NCBI GenBank assembly: GCA_963921935.1
Contig: OY998176.1
Location: forward strand, 92,382,910 to 92,446,909
Origin: Galeruca laticollis
Taxonomy: Eukaryota; Arthropoda; Insecta; Coleoptera; Chrysomelidae
Reading direction: 5' to 3'
DNA: 64,000 nucleotides
Shown here: in pieces, positions 9,698-20,434 of the stretch
Position numbering within the stretch: position 1 is the stretch's first letter
Layout: the number at the start of each line of letters is the position of its first letter
Notes under the pieces: model-generated
What the model saw: the letters and a program-made list of their open reading frames with translations, nothing else
What the model was told of the DNA's origin: nothing
Databases searched by the model: none
Made by a program: the position numbers and the translations under genes

Positions 9698-11756
9698 ATG
9701 GAGGTTGTTGCAGCAGCTTATATATACATGCATTACTTATGTAAAAAAAAATAAAAAAAGACGCACAGAAAGACGCTGGTGGCAGACCCGGTTGTATACT
9801 AATAGAAGTGTGTACAGCGGAAATCATTTACTGTTGGATCTAAAATTTCAGGCAAATAGTGGCCTTTACAAAAATTTTACTAGAATGTCTCCAACAAACT
9901 TCGATTACTTGATAATTTAATTGGACCCAAAATAGCACGAAAAGATACTAGATGGAGAACGGCAATTTCTGTTCAAGAAAGGTTGGCAGTAACAATTCGG
10001 TTTCTGGCGACTGGTGACTCTTTCACCAGTCTACAATACCTTTTCAAAATTTCTAAACAATCGATAAGTGCTATAGTTCCTGAAGTGTGCGAAGCCATTA
10101 TAGAAGGATTAAAAGAAAATATACAGGTAAGAAACTGTTTTATTAAAGAAGTATAATAAACACACATTAAACAAAACAAACGTTTATCTTAAATTCTCTT
10201 ATTCAATATCGGGCATATCCAATTGTTGGCGTGGTGAAGAATTGACTGGAGTACTGCGACTTGAATGATACGAAATACTAGAATTAGCATAATTATATGC
10301 TGGAGATGTTACCTGTGAATGCTGTTGAGTAAAACTGGAAGCTTGGCTATCCTGATACTGTTTAAATTGAGAATGTTGTCGCACAGAATTTGCAAAGAAT
10401 GACTGAAGAGTATGAGTACGGTATGATTGCGAATAATAAAAATTGGTTGAACTTTGTTCGAGATGGGTCTTGTCTGGTTTAAATAAAATTAACATAATAT
10501 CTTGTTGTACAGTACTTTGTAATTCAAGAGAATATATGGCCAGTTTTTAAGCCACAAGATTTTCAAATATTTTACATTCCTTTTGCTCCTTTGCGTTTCT
10601 AGCGTTTGCTGATGCTTCTGACAGTATTTTAAAAGCTTTATCTAATTTCTCAGAATCTTCATTCCTCTTTTGGCGTTTCCCACTAGGTGTCGCTTCATCG
10701 CTTTTCTTTTCGGTACATTTTCTATACTTTTCTGATTCTCTTGTACAGCAGAATCTTTATCGTTATCTGCTAATGTTCCTTCATCACCCGATATTTCCTT
10801 TTCATCGTTATCTTCTTCGTGTACAATCTAAAATTGAAAATAATTTATAATAAGTATTTAATAAGCAAACTTATTCAGAAAATAAAAATATGTCCTATTT
10901 TTGGCGCACTATATAATTTGTTTTAAAGAAATTTGTTTAAATTTTAACAGATACCTTCAACATCAGGAAGATGGTTAGAAGTGGCAAAACAGTTTGAGGA
11001 CACCTGGAATCTCCACATTGTCTGGGTGCTTTATATGGGAAACATGTTGTTCTACAAGCTCCAATTAACACTGGAAGCGAGTTTTTTAATTACAAATCAA
11101 CATAAAGTGTAGTTCTTTTTGCCCTAGTGGATGCTAATTATAACTTTTTGTATGTTGATGCTGGAGGCCAAGGAAGAATTTCAGATGGTGGTATCTTTAA
11201 AAACTGCTCGCTTTACAAAAAATTAGAGCGAAATGACTTAAATTTACTTGAACCAGAAGCTTTACATGTCAGACATCAGAAAATTCCCTATTTTTTTATT
11301 GGAGACGAGGCATTTGCCTTAACTGAGTCGTTAATAAAACCGTTTTTAGGAATACATCCTAAAGGATCATTGCAAAGAGTGTTTAACTACAGATTATCTC
11401 GCGCACGAAGAACTGCAAAAAATGTATTTGACATCGCCTCAGTCGTTTTTAGAGTACTTCTCAAACCGATGTTACTTGAACCCAGAAAAGCTGAATTAGT
11501 TATAATGGCAGTAGCTCATCTACATAATTTTTTAAGAGAAAATTCCACATCTTGTGCTTTGTATACGCCACATGGAACCTTCGATACAGAAATTGATGGG
11601 AAGCTTGTAGAAGGAGAGTATAAAACTATAACTAATGAAACAATGTCTTCTTAATATCCAATTAGAAATATTCCCAGAAGACCAACCGAAAATGCAACAC
11701 GAATTAGAGACGAATTGTCATCGTACTTTCAAAACGAAACTCGACTTTTGTGGTAA
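9698..11756 (+). pseudogene. PIF/Harbinger transposase (DDE nuclease), two exons
   Basis: Exon 1 (about 9698-10126) reads KKRRTERRWWQTRLYTNR, LLLDLKFQANSGLYKNFTRM, then after a 1-base slip LIGPKIARKDTRWRTAISVQ and LKENIQ, ending at donor GTAAGA. Exon 2 (10951-11756) follows the acceptor TTTTAACAG in phase 0 with IPSTSGRW, then PHCLGALYGKHV, LVDANYNFLYVDAGGQGRIS, GDEAFALTESLIKPF and RARRTAKNVFDI to NETRLLW. The start is placed at the ATG at 9698; the A-rich tract after it has shifted the frame. The first catalytic Asp (GALDGKH in the family) is Tyr, while SDGGIF and GDEAF are intact. Further damage: a frameshift before PHCLG, TAA at about 11105 and TAA at 11652. The intron 10127-10950 contains the last exon of the antisense MADF gene. 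Confidence 0.85.
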
Positions 11757-12199
11757 GATAATTATACGTAATTCGTTTTATACTTACGGTGCTTTGTGTT
11801 TCCCGAACCTTGTTTTTGTCCCAAAGGAATAGCAAACTTTTAAAGGCAAACCAACTACCTTCATAGATATCTGAAAGCCCTGTAATAAACAAAAATTAAA
11901 TTTGTAATTGAAAAGTAAATAAACAAAATAGAGAAGAAATTCATTCTCAATTATTCAAACTTACCTTTACCCGTACCGTGTCTCTTTTTAATTTTTACTT
12001 TCTGTCGCCTTAGTCCTGACAGAAGAACATTAATTTTTTTTGCATTCATCTACTGTTGTCCGAAACTCTACAGCAAGTTCTCCTAAGCATCATCCTTCTT
12101 TATTTTATTATAGTATTTGGGATGTTTTGCATCCCACAAAATTTCTTTATTACGATAATTATTTATGAAATCCAGGGTTGATTCTTCTGTCCACTGCAT
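10199..12199 (-). pseudogene. Harbinger-associated MADF-domain DNA-binding protein, three exons
   Basis: Exon A (11965-12199) reads MQWTEESTLDFINNYRNKEI, then damaged LAVEFRTTVDECKKK and INVLLSGLRRQKVKIKKRHG, a MADF (trihelix/Myb-like) domain. Exon B (11788-11879) joins in phase 1: GLSDIYEGSWFAFKSLLFLW to QST. Exon C (10199-10827) joins in phase 0: IVHEEDNDEKEISGDE (acidic), then after a frameshift KLDKAFKILSEASANARNAK, KIFENLVA, ELQSTVQQDIMLILF and a Gln/Ser-rich tail. Splice sites GTAAGT (11964 and 11787) and acceptors TTATTACAG and TTCAATTTTAG are good. In Harbinger elements this partner binds the ends and brings the nuclease to the nucleus. A TGG-to-TAG stop and frameshifts in exons A and C show decay. 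Confidence 0.75.
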
Positions 12200-12699
12200 G
12201 TTTTCAACTAAATAATCAAAACGAAAAATAAATCGTAGCTGTGTACCGCAGACCTGTCTAGACATGCTAACAAGTGGTGCAACATCAGTGCGTATCATTT
12301 CTTTGATGCGGCGTCAAAAAACCGACAACCGATGGAACGCCGAGATGTAACTATGTTCTGGTGTTACGGTGTTACGCAGTGCCGTCCACACTTGTTACAC
12401 GATGGCGTTACGATACGAAGTTTTGTTATATGTCTGTACGCACTTTAGTGAATGATATATTTTTTCCCAGAATATTTAACGACCACCCAATTCCCAAGTT
12501 TAACGTTTTGAATGTCAGCGTGGGTACTTCTTTGACTGTTGTTGGTTTTAGTCTCAATTACCCCATTTTCTCCTTCTTCTTCAATTATCTCATTCTCTAC
12601 TGGTTCATTTTCTGCAGTGATGAAATCTTCGAAATCTTCTGGCACATTGTCACTATTATCATCATAAATTACCTCACTTTCTGACGAACTGGAGCTAGG

Positions 12700-12981
12700 T
12701 TCTTGTGATTATTGTGCCCTTCTTTTCTTTTTTTTGTTTGTCAATGGTTGCTTTTGGCTTTGTTTTTTGAGATTGCTTTTCTTCTTCCTTTTCACGAAGT
12801 TTTTTTTATAACATCTTTGTTTGTTAGGCTTTCAGAAAATTTTCTGTTTACTCTGTTTTTCTTCATAACGGTCGATATTTTGTGTTTTCAGTCTTTGGGA
12901 CTGACAAAATTGAATTTGCTAAACTTGTTTCAATATCTTCTGGTGTAGAAAGACACGGTCTCTGTTCTGCTATTTTATTCC
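12700..12981 (-). other. pogo A lysine/glutamate-rich linker region
   Basis: Minus-strand sequence between GIYPLSLEKM and the acidic segment of the pogo transposase. It reads RPCLSTPEDIETSLANSIL and KKLREKEEEKQSQKTKPK in shifted frames, so it is transposase linker and not a separate gene. Confidence 0.6.
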
Positions 12982-13631
12982 TTATGTTGTAATATGTCGA
13001 CGGCAATTGGCAATTTTAGCCCGAGTCCTCAGAAGATGTGGATGGAATCTGAGCAGAATCCTCGCCCTTAAAAATGTGTCCAACTGAGATTTTTTCGTCA
13101 TTTTTTCTAAAGACAAAGGGTAAATGCCCGACCCATCAAAGCCACCTTTCGCCTTACTTCTGGACAAACTTGCAGTTTTGGCCAATTTTTTCATTAAAGA
13201 AGGGAATACAATTTTATCGACATCTTTATAACCCGATTCTTGATAAATACCTCGAAGTATTTTTCTCCAAGACGCTTCAACCGATTTGTAAACGCCAGCA
13301 TCCAGACGCTGAACTAAATGGGACGTGTGAGCTGGTAAACAGAATATTTCGATATTATGTTTTGCGGTTGTTTCTACAAAGTCCAAAGATAAATATGAGT
13401 TATGCCCATCCAAAATAAGAAGCTTAGGACCCTGTAAATCTGAAGTTGAAGGAATAATACAGTTAGTAAACCAATAAAAAAACTGAAGGGACTTCTGCCA
13501 ACCAGACGGTCAACAATTATAACGACAATTCCCTGGAACGTCCACGCACCAATTGGATTACAGGTGAAGTCCTTTGTACACATACCGACTTAAAATTCGA
13601 TCCATTCAAAATAATGATTTATTTAAAAATG

Positions 13632-13705
13632 CTCTTACTTTCAAATGGGGAAGCTGATTTATTTGAATTTTTTAGAAACTTCTAGATAAAATACTGTAGT
13701 TTTAA
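13632..13705. repeat. Inverted copy (left) of a 70-bp segment flanking the Tc1/piggyBac C block
   Basis: CTTACTTTCAAATGGGGAAG, then GCTGATTTATTTGAATTTTT, and onward to TTTTAAC matches the segment at 19638-19712 in inverted orientation, with scattered differences. It abuts the Tc1 arm at a TTAA (13702-13705). Confidence 0.7.
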
Positions 13706-15417
13706 CATTATTATTCGGACATCTAAAAGTAATTCAGTATTCGCTGGATATACAGGGGGGAAAAGAAAATAATTTTTCCTCTACTTCTGACACACCCTGT
13801 AGGTTAATTCTGCTGTAGATCTGCACACAATTAACTTTATCAAGAAGACTGATTTGTTTCCAACATTTTGTTTTTTATTTATCCCGATCTCTTAATTTGT
13901 TTGTGAAATGTGACGGTTTAAAGAAAATGCAACATTTTAGAAATGTGGTCATAATTTAAATGACGGTAGAGAATAAACTACAAAGTGAGTAGAGTGCTGT
14001 GGCAACTGACAATATGACAACTGTTAAATATTCATTACTTGGCAATTGCAGTTTTATTATCAGTGTTTAATTTACCATCATGGCTTTAACACCTACTGAT
14101 GCAGCACAAGCAGTTGCTCTGGTACAAGATGGTAGGTCTCAGTATTATGCTTCTAGAATATTGGGTGTTACAAGGTGTAGCGTCCAGAAAGATGTACAAC
14201 TTTTAAATTAAACTGGTAGTTTGTCGAGACGAAGAGGATCTGGCAGACGACGTTCTACAAATGTTCGAAATGATCGTTTTGTAACATTAAACGTTTTGCG
14301 AGAAAGAGATATTACTGCTGTCATGGCTCTAAATCGTTTGGAAGAAGTACGCCAAGTAGCTGTTAACGAAATAACGATTCGAAGGCGAATACGAGAACAT
14401 GGATTACGCTTCAGAAGACCTGCAACTGGTCCGGAGTTACTTAGGAATCACAGAACAGCCCAGCCCGTCTTCGATTTGCCAGGGAGCATCAACATTGGAA
14501 TGTCGATGACTGGAGTAAGATTTGATTTTTAACGAGTCAAAGTTTTGTTTACGTTCTCCAGATGGCCGTGAAAGAATATACCGAAGAAGAGGCGAAAGGT
14601 TTGACCAAGCAAATTTTTCCACAAGACTCAGTTATGGAGGAGGATCTGTAAAGGTTTGGGGCGGCATAAGCATGGAATCTTGTACTGATTTAGTCATTGT
14701 TGGCGGCGGAGCAATGACAGCAAAACGATATATTCGTGATGTGCTAGATCCACATGCAGTTCCGTTTATAGGAAACGAATTCATGTTCATGCACGACAAC
14801 GCTCGACCACATATTGCGAGGATTGTATCTCAATATTTGGACGAAACAGAAATTCTAAGGATGAACTGGCCATCACGTAGCCCAGACCTCAATCCAGTTG
14901 AGCACGTCTGGGACATGATGGGCAGACGAGTTCGTAACCAAGTTCCTTCTTCAAGTAATTTGAATTTTTTGAGAGATACTTTGGTCCCAAAATGGGATCA
15001 TATTGACCAGATGGAGATTCGACATCTAATAGAGGGTATGTCACGACGCATTGAGGCAGCTATTCGCGCTCGTGGGGGAAATACCCGTTATTAATTTGTG
15101 ATAATTATCAGTTTATTTGTTGTTTGATTTGTTAATAAAACTATGTATTACTCTGCTAAAACCGAATAAAAAATTTAAGAATGTTGCATTTTCTTTAAAC
15201 CGTCACATTTCACAAACAAATTAAGATATAGGGATAAATAAAAAAACAAAATGTTGGAAACAAATCAGTCTTTTTGATAAAGTTGATTGTGTGTAGATCT
15301 ACTAGCAGAAATAACCTACAGGGTGTGTCAAAAGTAGAGGAAAAAATTGTTTTCTTTTTCCCCCTGTATATCCAGCGAATACTGAATTACTTTTAGATGT
15401 CCAAATAATAATCTTAA
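13702..15417 (+). mobile_element. Tc1-like transposon with long terminal inverted repeats
   Basis: The arms of about 235 bp (13706-13945 and inverted 15180-15413) match closely. They share GGACATCTAAAAGTAATTCA, TATTCGCTGGATATACAGGG, the CAGGGTGTGTC block, and the inner TGACGGTTTAAAGAAAATGC. Both arms stop at a TTAA (13702-13705 and 15414-15417), and the right one is also the target site of piggyBac C. Between them is a Tc1 transposase pseudogene. Confidence 0.8.
14080..15094 (+). pseudogene. Tc1-like transposase (DD34E), broken
   Basis: The start at 14080 (context CCATCATGG) gives MALTPTDAAQAVALVQDGRS with an HTH (SRILGVTRCSV). An in-frame TAA follows DVQLLN. The frame resumes with SLSRRRGSGRRRSTNVRND and a second HTH (NEITIRRRIREHGL), then shifts frame near 14505-14540. 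The C-terminal part (to 15094) contains NESKFCLRSPDGRERIYRR, SVKVWGGIS, FMHDNARPH (second Asp) and SPDLNPVEHVWD (Glu), with exactly 34 residues between Asp and Glu. The first Asp (DES in the family) is Asn (NES). It would cut and paste at TA in active relatives. This copy is dead through one stop, one frameshift and the Asp-to-Asn change. Confidence 0.9.
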
Positions 15418-15639
15418 CCCTCAACTGGTATGGTGATTTTGTTAACCTCTTAAGGTATGTTGGGTCAATAAAGACCCGTGAGTAAAGAGTCTGTAAGATT
15501 TAATAAATTAACAAAACATGTTTCCTCTATTAGTTTACTCTATTACTTAGACCTCTAATACAATATATAAAATAAGACAAATCACTAAAAAAATAAACGG
15601 TTTCAAGGATTAAAACTAACTTTTATGCATGTGTGGCCC

Positions 15640-16581
15640 TGAACAATATTCTATCATAAAATTGTTACTTGTATACACTTCGGGGGATGTATCGTGCTAA
15701 CAAACCGAAATTTCTCGAAAAATAACCATAAATTCAGTATATCTGGATTTATAGGACCCCCTGTACTCGCTATAGTCAACTGAAAATCAATAGAGTACAT
15801 CTATGAAACACCTTGAACAATATTCCATCATAAAATTGATCAATCGTATACTCTCTGGAGGCTGTATCGTGGTAACAAACTGAGAATTCTCCAAAAATGA
15901 CGAAAATTTGGTACTTCAAGTACCATAGCACCCGTTGTACTGGCTTTACTGAGTTGAATATCGATAGGGTTCATCTTTGAGACGCTCTGAATAATATCCA
16001 ATCATAAAATTGGTCACTTGTATGTACTCCGGGGGTTTTATCGTGGTAACAAACTTAAACTTCTCCAAAAATGACAAAAATATCGTACTTTAAGTACTGT
16101 AGCACCTGTTGTATTGGCTCCGGTGAGATGAAAATCAGTAGGGTTCATCAGTGAGATGCCCTGAATAATATTCAATCATAAAATTTGCGACTTGTTAAAC
16201 TCCGGAGGCTGTATCGTGCTAACAAACTGAAATTTCTCAAAAAAATACAAAATGTCGTACTTCAAGTACCATAGCACTTGTGGTACTGGCTCTGGTGAAC
16301 TGAAAATCAATAGGGATAATCTATGACATGTCCTTAATAATATTCAATCATAAAATAGCTGACTTATTGCACTCCGGAGGCTGTATCGTGCTAACAAGAC
16401 ATGTACGGAAAAGTGGCCGACGACAACGACGACGACGACGACTTACACACAGGATTTTTTTTCTAAAAACCGTTTTTTCGTGTTGTTGTTGATGGAAAAC
16501 GTAAAATTTTTTTTTCAAAATTCCAACTTTTTTTGGGGTAAACCAATACTTTTCTCGCATATAGAAAGTTGGGCGGAAAAG
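15640..16581 (-). repeat. Tandem-repeat element copy 1 (174-bp units)
   Basis: The anchor TATCGTG(C/G)TAACAAAC recurs at about 15690, 15866, 16040, 16213 and 16385, giving units of 172-175 bp. It is followed by a (GAC)n tract (16409-16440) and an A/T-rich end reaching GTTGGGCGGAAAAGTAA (to 16584). It is an inverted partner of 17291-18240. Class unknown; no ORF. Confidence 0.8.
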
Positions 16582-16802
16582 TAATATTATCCTATTATTA
16601 TGGTGTAAAAGCAATCATCGTGTGTTTTTTTAAGGTTTGTGTAAGAATTAAAAAAATAATGATAAAAATTAAAAAAATACTCCGTTCAAACTGGTTGATC
16701 TTTATTTAATCTCGTTGTTCTACATCTAATAAGAAAAAAAATAAAAAAAATAATTTTAGTAAAAAAGTCTGGGGTATTTGTATGTTCAAATTATTTCATT
16801 GC

Positions 16803-19405
16803 TTAATCTCTCGCACACTGCAAACATTTCAGGACATCAATGCTATGGGCCTCACAAATGCCCTTGAAACACATTGAACATTTTTTTGGATGTTTGTTGT
16901 CATTAGAACACATGTAACATCGCCGTCTTTTGTTGTCATGGGGATTATCTGGTCTGGGTTCTTCTGGGGGTGATCAAATAAAACGCCTTATCATACCTCG
17001 AAGTTCAATTGGAATATTTCTTATTTCAGCTCTCATTTGGAGATGATCCTTGATAAGCTCTCTTCCAACAGAAATAATATATTGTCGTCTGTCCATTACC
17101 TTATTAGTATTCACAGTACTGTTATATATAATGTGAGAATTGACGCCCATAATATTTACCATTGCATAAAATATTGTCAATGGCCAACGTCTACTTCGAC
17201 GACCTACATTATAACAGGAGCGCTTTTAGTTCAAGCTGTCAACCCCTCCCTTAGTTGAGTTATAGAAACAAATAATTTCTGGAAGTTTTACTTTTCCGCC
17301 CAACCTATCTAATATGCGAGAAAAGTATTGGTTTACCCCAAAAAAAGTTGGAATTTTGAAAAATTTTTTTGAGTTATTTTCACGTTTTCCATTATCAACA
17401 ATACGAGGAAATGGTTTCTAGAAAAAAAATCCTGTGTGTATGTCGTCGTCATTGTCGTCGTCGTCGTCGTCGTTGTCGTCGGCCACTTTTTCTTACATGT
17501 CTTGTTAGCACGATACAGCCTCCGGAGTGCAATAAGTCATCAATTTTATGATCGAATATTGTTAAGGACACGTCACAGATGAACCCTATTGATTTTCAGT
17601 TCACCAGAGCCAGTACAACGGGTGCTATGGTACTTGAAGTGCGACATTTTGTCATTTTTTAAGAAATTTCAGTTTGTTAGCGCGATACAACCTCCAGAGT
17701 TCAACAAGTCACCAATGTTATGATTGAATATTATTCGGGACATCTCACAGATGAGCTCTATTGATTTTCAGCTCACCACCGCGAATACAACAGGTACTAC
17801 AGTGTTTTAAGTACGATATTTTTGTCATTTTGGAGAAGTTTCAGTTTGTTAGAACGATACAGCCTCCGGAGTATATACAAGTGACCAATTTCATGATTGG
17901 ATATTATATTATTCAGAGGGTCTCAAAGATTAAGCCTATTGATATTCAGCTCACTAAAGCCAGTACAACGGGTGCTATGGTACTTGAAGTACCAAATTTT
18001 TGTCATTTTAGAAGAATTTTCAGTTTGTTAGCACGATACAGCCTCCAGAGAGTCTACGGTTAATCAATTTTATGATTGAATATTGTTCAGGGTGTCTCAC
18101 AGATGTACCCTATTGATTTTCAGTTGACTAGAGCGAGTACAGCGGGTCCTATATATCCAGATATACTACATTTTTGGTTATTTTTGGATAAATTTCGGTT
18201 TGTTAGCACGATACATTCTTCGAACTGTATACAAGTAACATTAAAACCGTTTATTTTTTCATTATCTTCTATTGTCGCTGTATGGTGTAGTGAAGAGAGC
18301 ATTATGACAGTTTGCACTTTTTCGGCACATATGATAGGAGTGTTAGATCCCTTGTAAATCCAAAAATTGTTGACAAAGCAGGGCGGTCTTTATTGGACAA
18401 AAATTCATGGGGAATCTCTTTTTTATTTTTTCGCAAAGTTCCTGTATATGTTAGACCACATTTTTTTAATTCATTCGTCAGTTCAATTGATAAAAACCAA
18501 TTGTCAGCAGTGATGTTTCGATTGCTCTTTACAATAGGCTGAACAAGTTGTAAAACATTGAGTGTGGGAACTGATAGTTATCTCGGATTAGGGGATTCAT
18601 CTTTACCAGCATATATAAACGCATTCAATAAATAATGTGTCTTAACATCACACAAACACATTATTTTTATACCATATTTGTTAGGCTTATTAGGCATATA
18701 CATTTTATATCGAAATCTTCCCCTAAAGCCTACCAGCATTCCATCAATAGTCATCAATTGACCACAAGCGTAATTTGATTGAGAGTTTACAATCATAAGG
18801 TTAAATATTTCGGAAATGGCGGCAAGTTTATCTCCATTCTGGATTCATTCGTTTCTTGTGGCACTATTATCAAAGCGCAATTCAGCGCATAAGAAACAAA
18901 AACGTTCTAGTGTCGTAGTGGCGCGAAAAATGTCACGACCAGTTAGGTCTGTAGCCCATAATGAATCGTCATCTTCATTATTTGATTTGAAAGCACCAAC
19001 CAGCAAAAGCAAACCAATAAATGCTTTTATTTCAGGTTTTTCTACGTGGTTTGTGAATTGACAGTCTAAAGCACTATCACCATAAGAAACTGTCAAATCA
19101 GTAATTCTTTCATTTGTATGTTCTATAATAATATCTAACATATTATCGTCAAAAATCAAATTCCATGATTCTACTGGTTTCGTTGGCTTATTCCTGTATG
19201 CATCACCTATGACAGCAGGTATGCGTATTCTGATTGTATTTTCTGCTCGAGTTTTACTTGCTGCTCGAGGTGTTTTTGATTTCCCTAATTCTGACTCGCT
19301 ATCATGTTCGCTAAACTCACTCTCTCTAGATGAATAGTCACTAATATGTGCGTTTAAAGCCTCTTGTTCAAATTCAAACTGCGTAAGGGTTCTATTACGG
19401 TTCAT
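16803..19405 (-). pseudogene. piggyBac transposase (element C), split by an insertion
   Basis: The N-terminal half (19405-18250) starts MNRNRTLTQFEFEQEALNAH and has an acidic region, then KAFIGLLLLVGAFKSNNEDD, LERFCFLCAELRFDN, QLMTIDGMLVGFRGRFRYK (first Asp), YMPNKPNKYGIKIMCL, ADNWFLSIEL (second Asp), LTYTGTLRKNKKEIP and TVIMLSSLHHTATIED. Copy 2 of the tandem-repeat element then interrupts. The C-terminal part (17290-16803) resumes KLPEIICFYNSTKGGVDSLN (third Asp), RRWPLTIFYAMVNIMGVNSH, then RRCYMCSNDNKHPKKCSMC, HSIDVLKCLQCARD and stop. All three catalytic Asp are present, but frameshifts, stops and the insertion inactivate it. Confidence 0.88.
17291..18240 (+). repeat. Tandem-repeat element copy 2, inserted in piggyBac C
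   Basis: It begins TTTTCCGCCCAAC, continues with a (GTC)n tract (17448-17495), then repeats of the reverse anchor TTAGCACGATACAGCC at about 17511, 17683, 17855, 18034 and 18209 (172-179 bp apart). It lies in the transposase frame between TATIEDNEKIN and KLPEIICFYN, so it entered after the transposon. Orientation is opposite to copy 1; the two bracket the C-terminal exon fragment 16803-17290. Confidence 0.8.
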
Positions 19406-19637
19406 TTTCTAACTCAAAAATAGTATCACCAAAGGTATGCTGGGTCAGATTTGACCCGGTTGCTTGATTTACTGCCAAACGACTACCTGCACTCACAAAG
19501 CTCAGATGCCAACTGATAGTACTCCACAAACTAGGAGAATTCGTAGCGGGCCAGTGCCGTCCGCCAATTGTAACATTTCTTAAAGTATCACACAAAATTT
19601 CGTTGGGTGAAAATTGACCTACCATACCAGTTGAGGG

Positions 19638-19712
19638 TTGAAACTAAAATATTTTATCTAAAAGTTGCTGAAAAATTCAAATAAATCAGCTTTCGAATTT
19701 GAAAGTAAGTTT
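19638..19712. repeat. Inverted copy (right) of the segment flanking the Tc1/piggyBac C block
   Basis: Inverted match to 13632-13705. On the minus strand it reads SNSKADLFEFFSNF just after the pogo segment ending LLPMFI, so it belongs to the inserted block or to a rearranged junction rather than to pogo. Confidence 0.65.
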
Positions 19713-20434
19713 AGTTGATAAACATTGGTAACAAGTCTCCAACAGCATTGCAACACATAAGGACCGTGTACTTTTGTGACGCTACCTACTAATTTGTTTG
19801 TATTTCGGCTACCCCTTTCGCACAACACTTTCTGGACACCTGCATCGGTTTGAAAACCAATCTCATCACAGTTAAAGATGTTCTGTGGCTTTTTATCCAA
19901 ACCGAAATGCGAATAAACAGATAGCAATTTATTATAACAATCTTCCATTACCTCCCGTGACCCGGCTACAGCTCTATTCTTGGGAAGATTTTGAGCTACT
20001 TGTCTACTTATTCCTTTAGACCCCCTCTTATCGAACATCATGCACTAATCAATACCTGGAATTCCATTGCGGAACGAGTTCGGTCGATCGAGTTTTTGTA
20101 CGTAGTCTTGCACACATCTTTGGAGTTGTAGTCGGTCGAATCCATAGCCCCATTCGCCAAGCTTAACTAACGTGTGCACCAACATTTCCTCTTCTTCATA
20201 GGTTAAAACTGTAGGACGTCTAACAGCTTTACACTTAAATCCTTTGAAATGGTTCATTAAAGTAGTCCGGTTTGCGCCATAACGAGCGGTTGCCTTAAAA
20301 CTGTTACCATTTCTAACTGCTTGCAGTGCTTTTTGTATAGCCTCTGGATCAGTGGACTTGTACTCGAATATTAGGGCGTCTGGTTTTCTTTGTACGTGCC
20401 ATCTACTAGAAATTTTCATAGTCAAAGTTGACAT

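Larger units (their letters stand above)
9514..12447 (+). mobile_element. PIF/Harbinger transposon with transposase and MADF gene, inserted in pogo A
   Basis: The terminal inverted repeats are about 45 bp: GTACAGACATAGAACAGAAC from 9522, and inverted to 12439 GTACAGACATATAACAAAAC, both continuing into CTTCGTATCGTAAC. The element separates KKYIIH from FIGKVV of the pogo transposase. Flanks on the pogo strand read ...ATTCA before and TTCATAGG after, so a 3-4 base TCA/TTCA duplication is likely (3-bp duplications are usual for Harbinger). It carries a plus-strand nuclease gene and a minus-strand MADF gene with interleaved exons. Confidence 0.8.
15418..19637 (-). mobile_element. piggyBac element C with internal tandem-repeat insertions
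   Basis: The left end is TTAA (15414-15417) then CCCTCAACTGGTATGG. The right end is inverted CCCTCAACTGGTATGG ending at 19637 and followed by TTGA, a decayed TTAA. Each end has GGTATG(T/C)TGGGTCA with a small palindrome to GACCC inside (15453-15480 and 19430-19463). It carries one minus-strand transposase and two inverted copies of an unrelated tandem-repeat element (15640-16581 and 17291-18240). Confidence 0.85.
9302..20434 (-). pseudogene. pogo-type transposase, three separated segments
   Basis: Segment 1 (20434-19715) has a Pipsqueak-type HTH (YKSTDPEAIQKALQAVRNG, RYGANRTTLMNHF), a CENP-B-like HTH, RNSFRNGIPG, then a TGG-to-TAG stop, then NIFNCDEIGFQTD (first catalytic Asp), QKVLCERGSRN and, after frameshifts, CCNAVGDLLPMFI. 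Segment 2 (about 13600-12450) resumes with VYKGLHL, PSGWQKS, KLLILDGHNSY (second Asp), LPAHTSHLVQRLDAGVY (third Asp), FDGSGIYPLSLEKM, a Lys/Glu-rich linker and KLGNWVVVKYSGKKYIIH. Segment 3 (9517-9302) completes it: FIGKVVLVKDGDIKVNFLR and YFVYPDVEDTESVLLNAVV to a stop. The DDD triad is intact; stops, frameshifts and insertions kill it. Function in relatives: cut-and-paste transposition at TA. Confidence 0.85.

Noticed and set aside
9600..9827. Minus-strand frame over the Harbinger 5' region
   Set aside because: Antisense of the transposase N-terminus; no motif.
12712..12948. Hydrophobic plus-strand frame, possible membrane protein
   Set aside because: It is the antisense of the Lys/Glu-rich linker of the pogo transposase.
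17369..17551. Arg-rich frame reading CRRRRRRCRRP as a nuclear protein motif
   Set aside because: It is the translation of the (GTC)n tract in the tandem-repeat element and is repeated in all copies.
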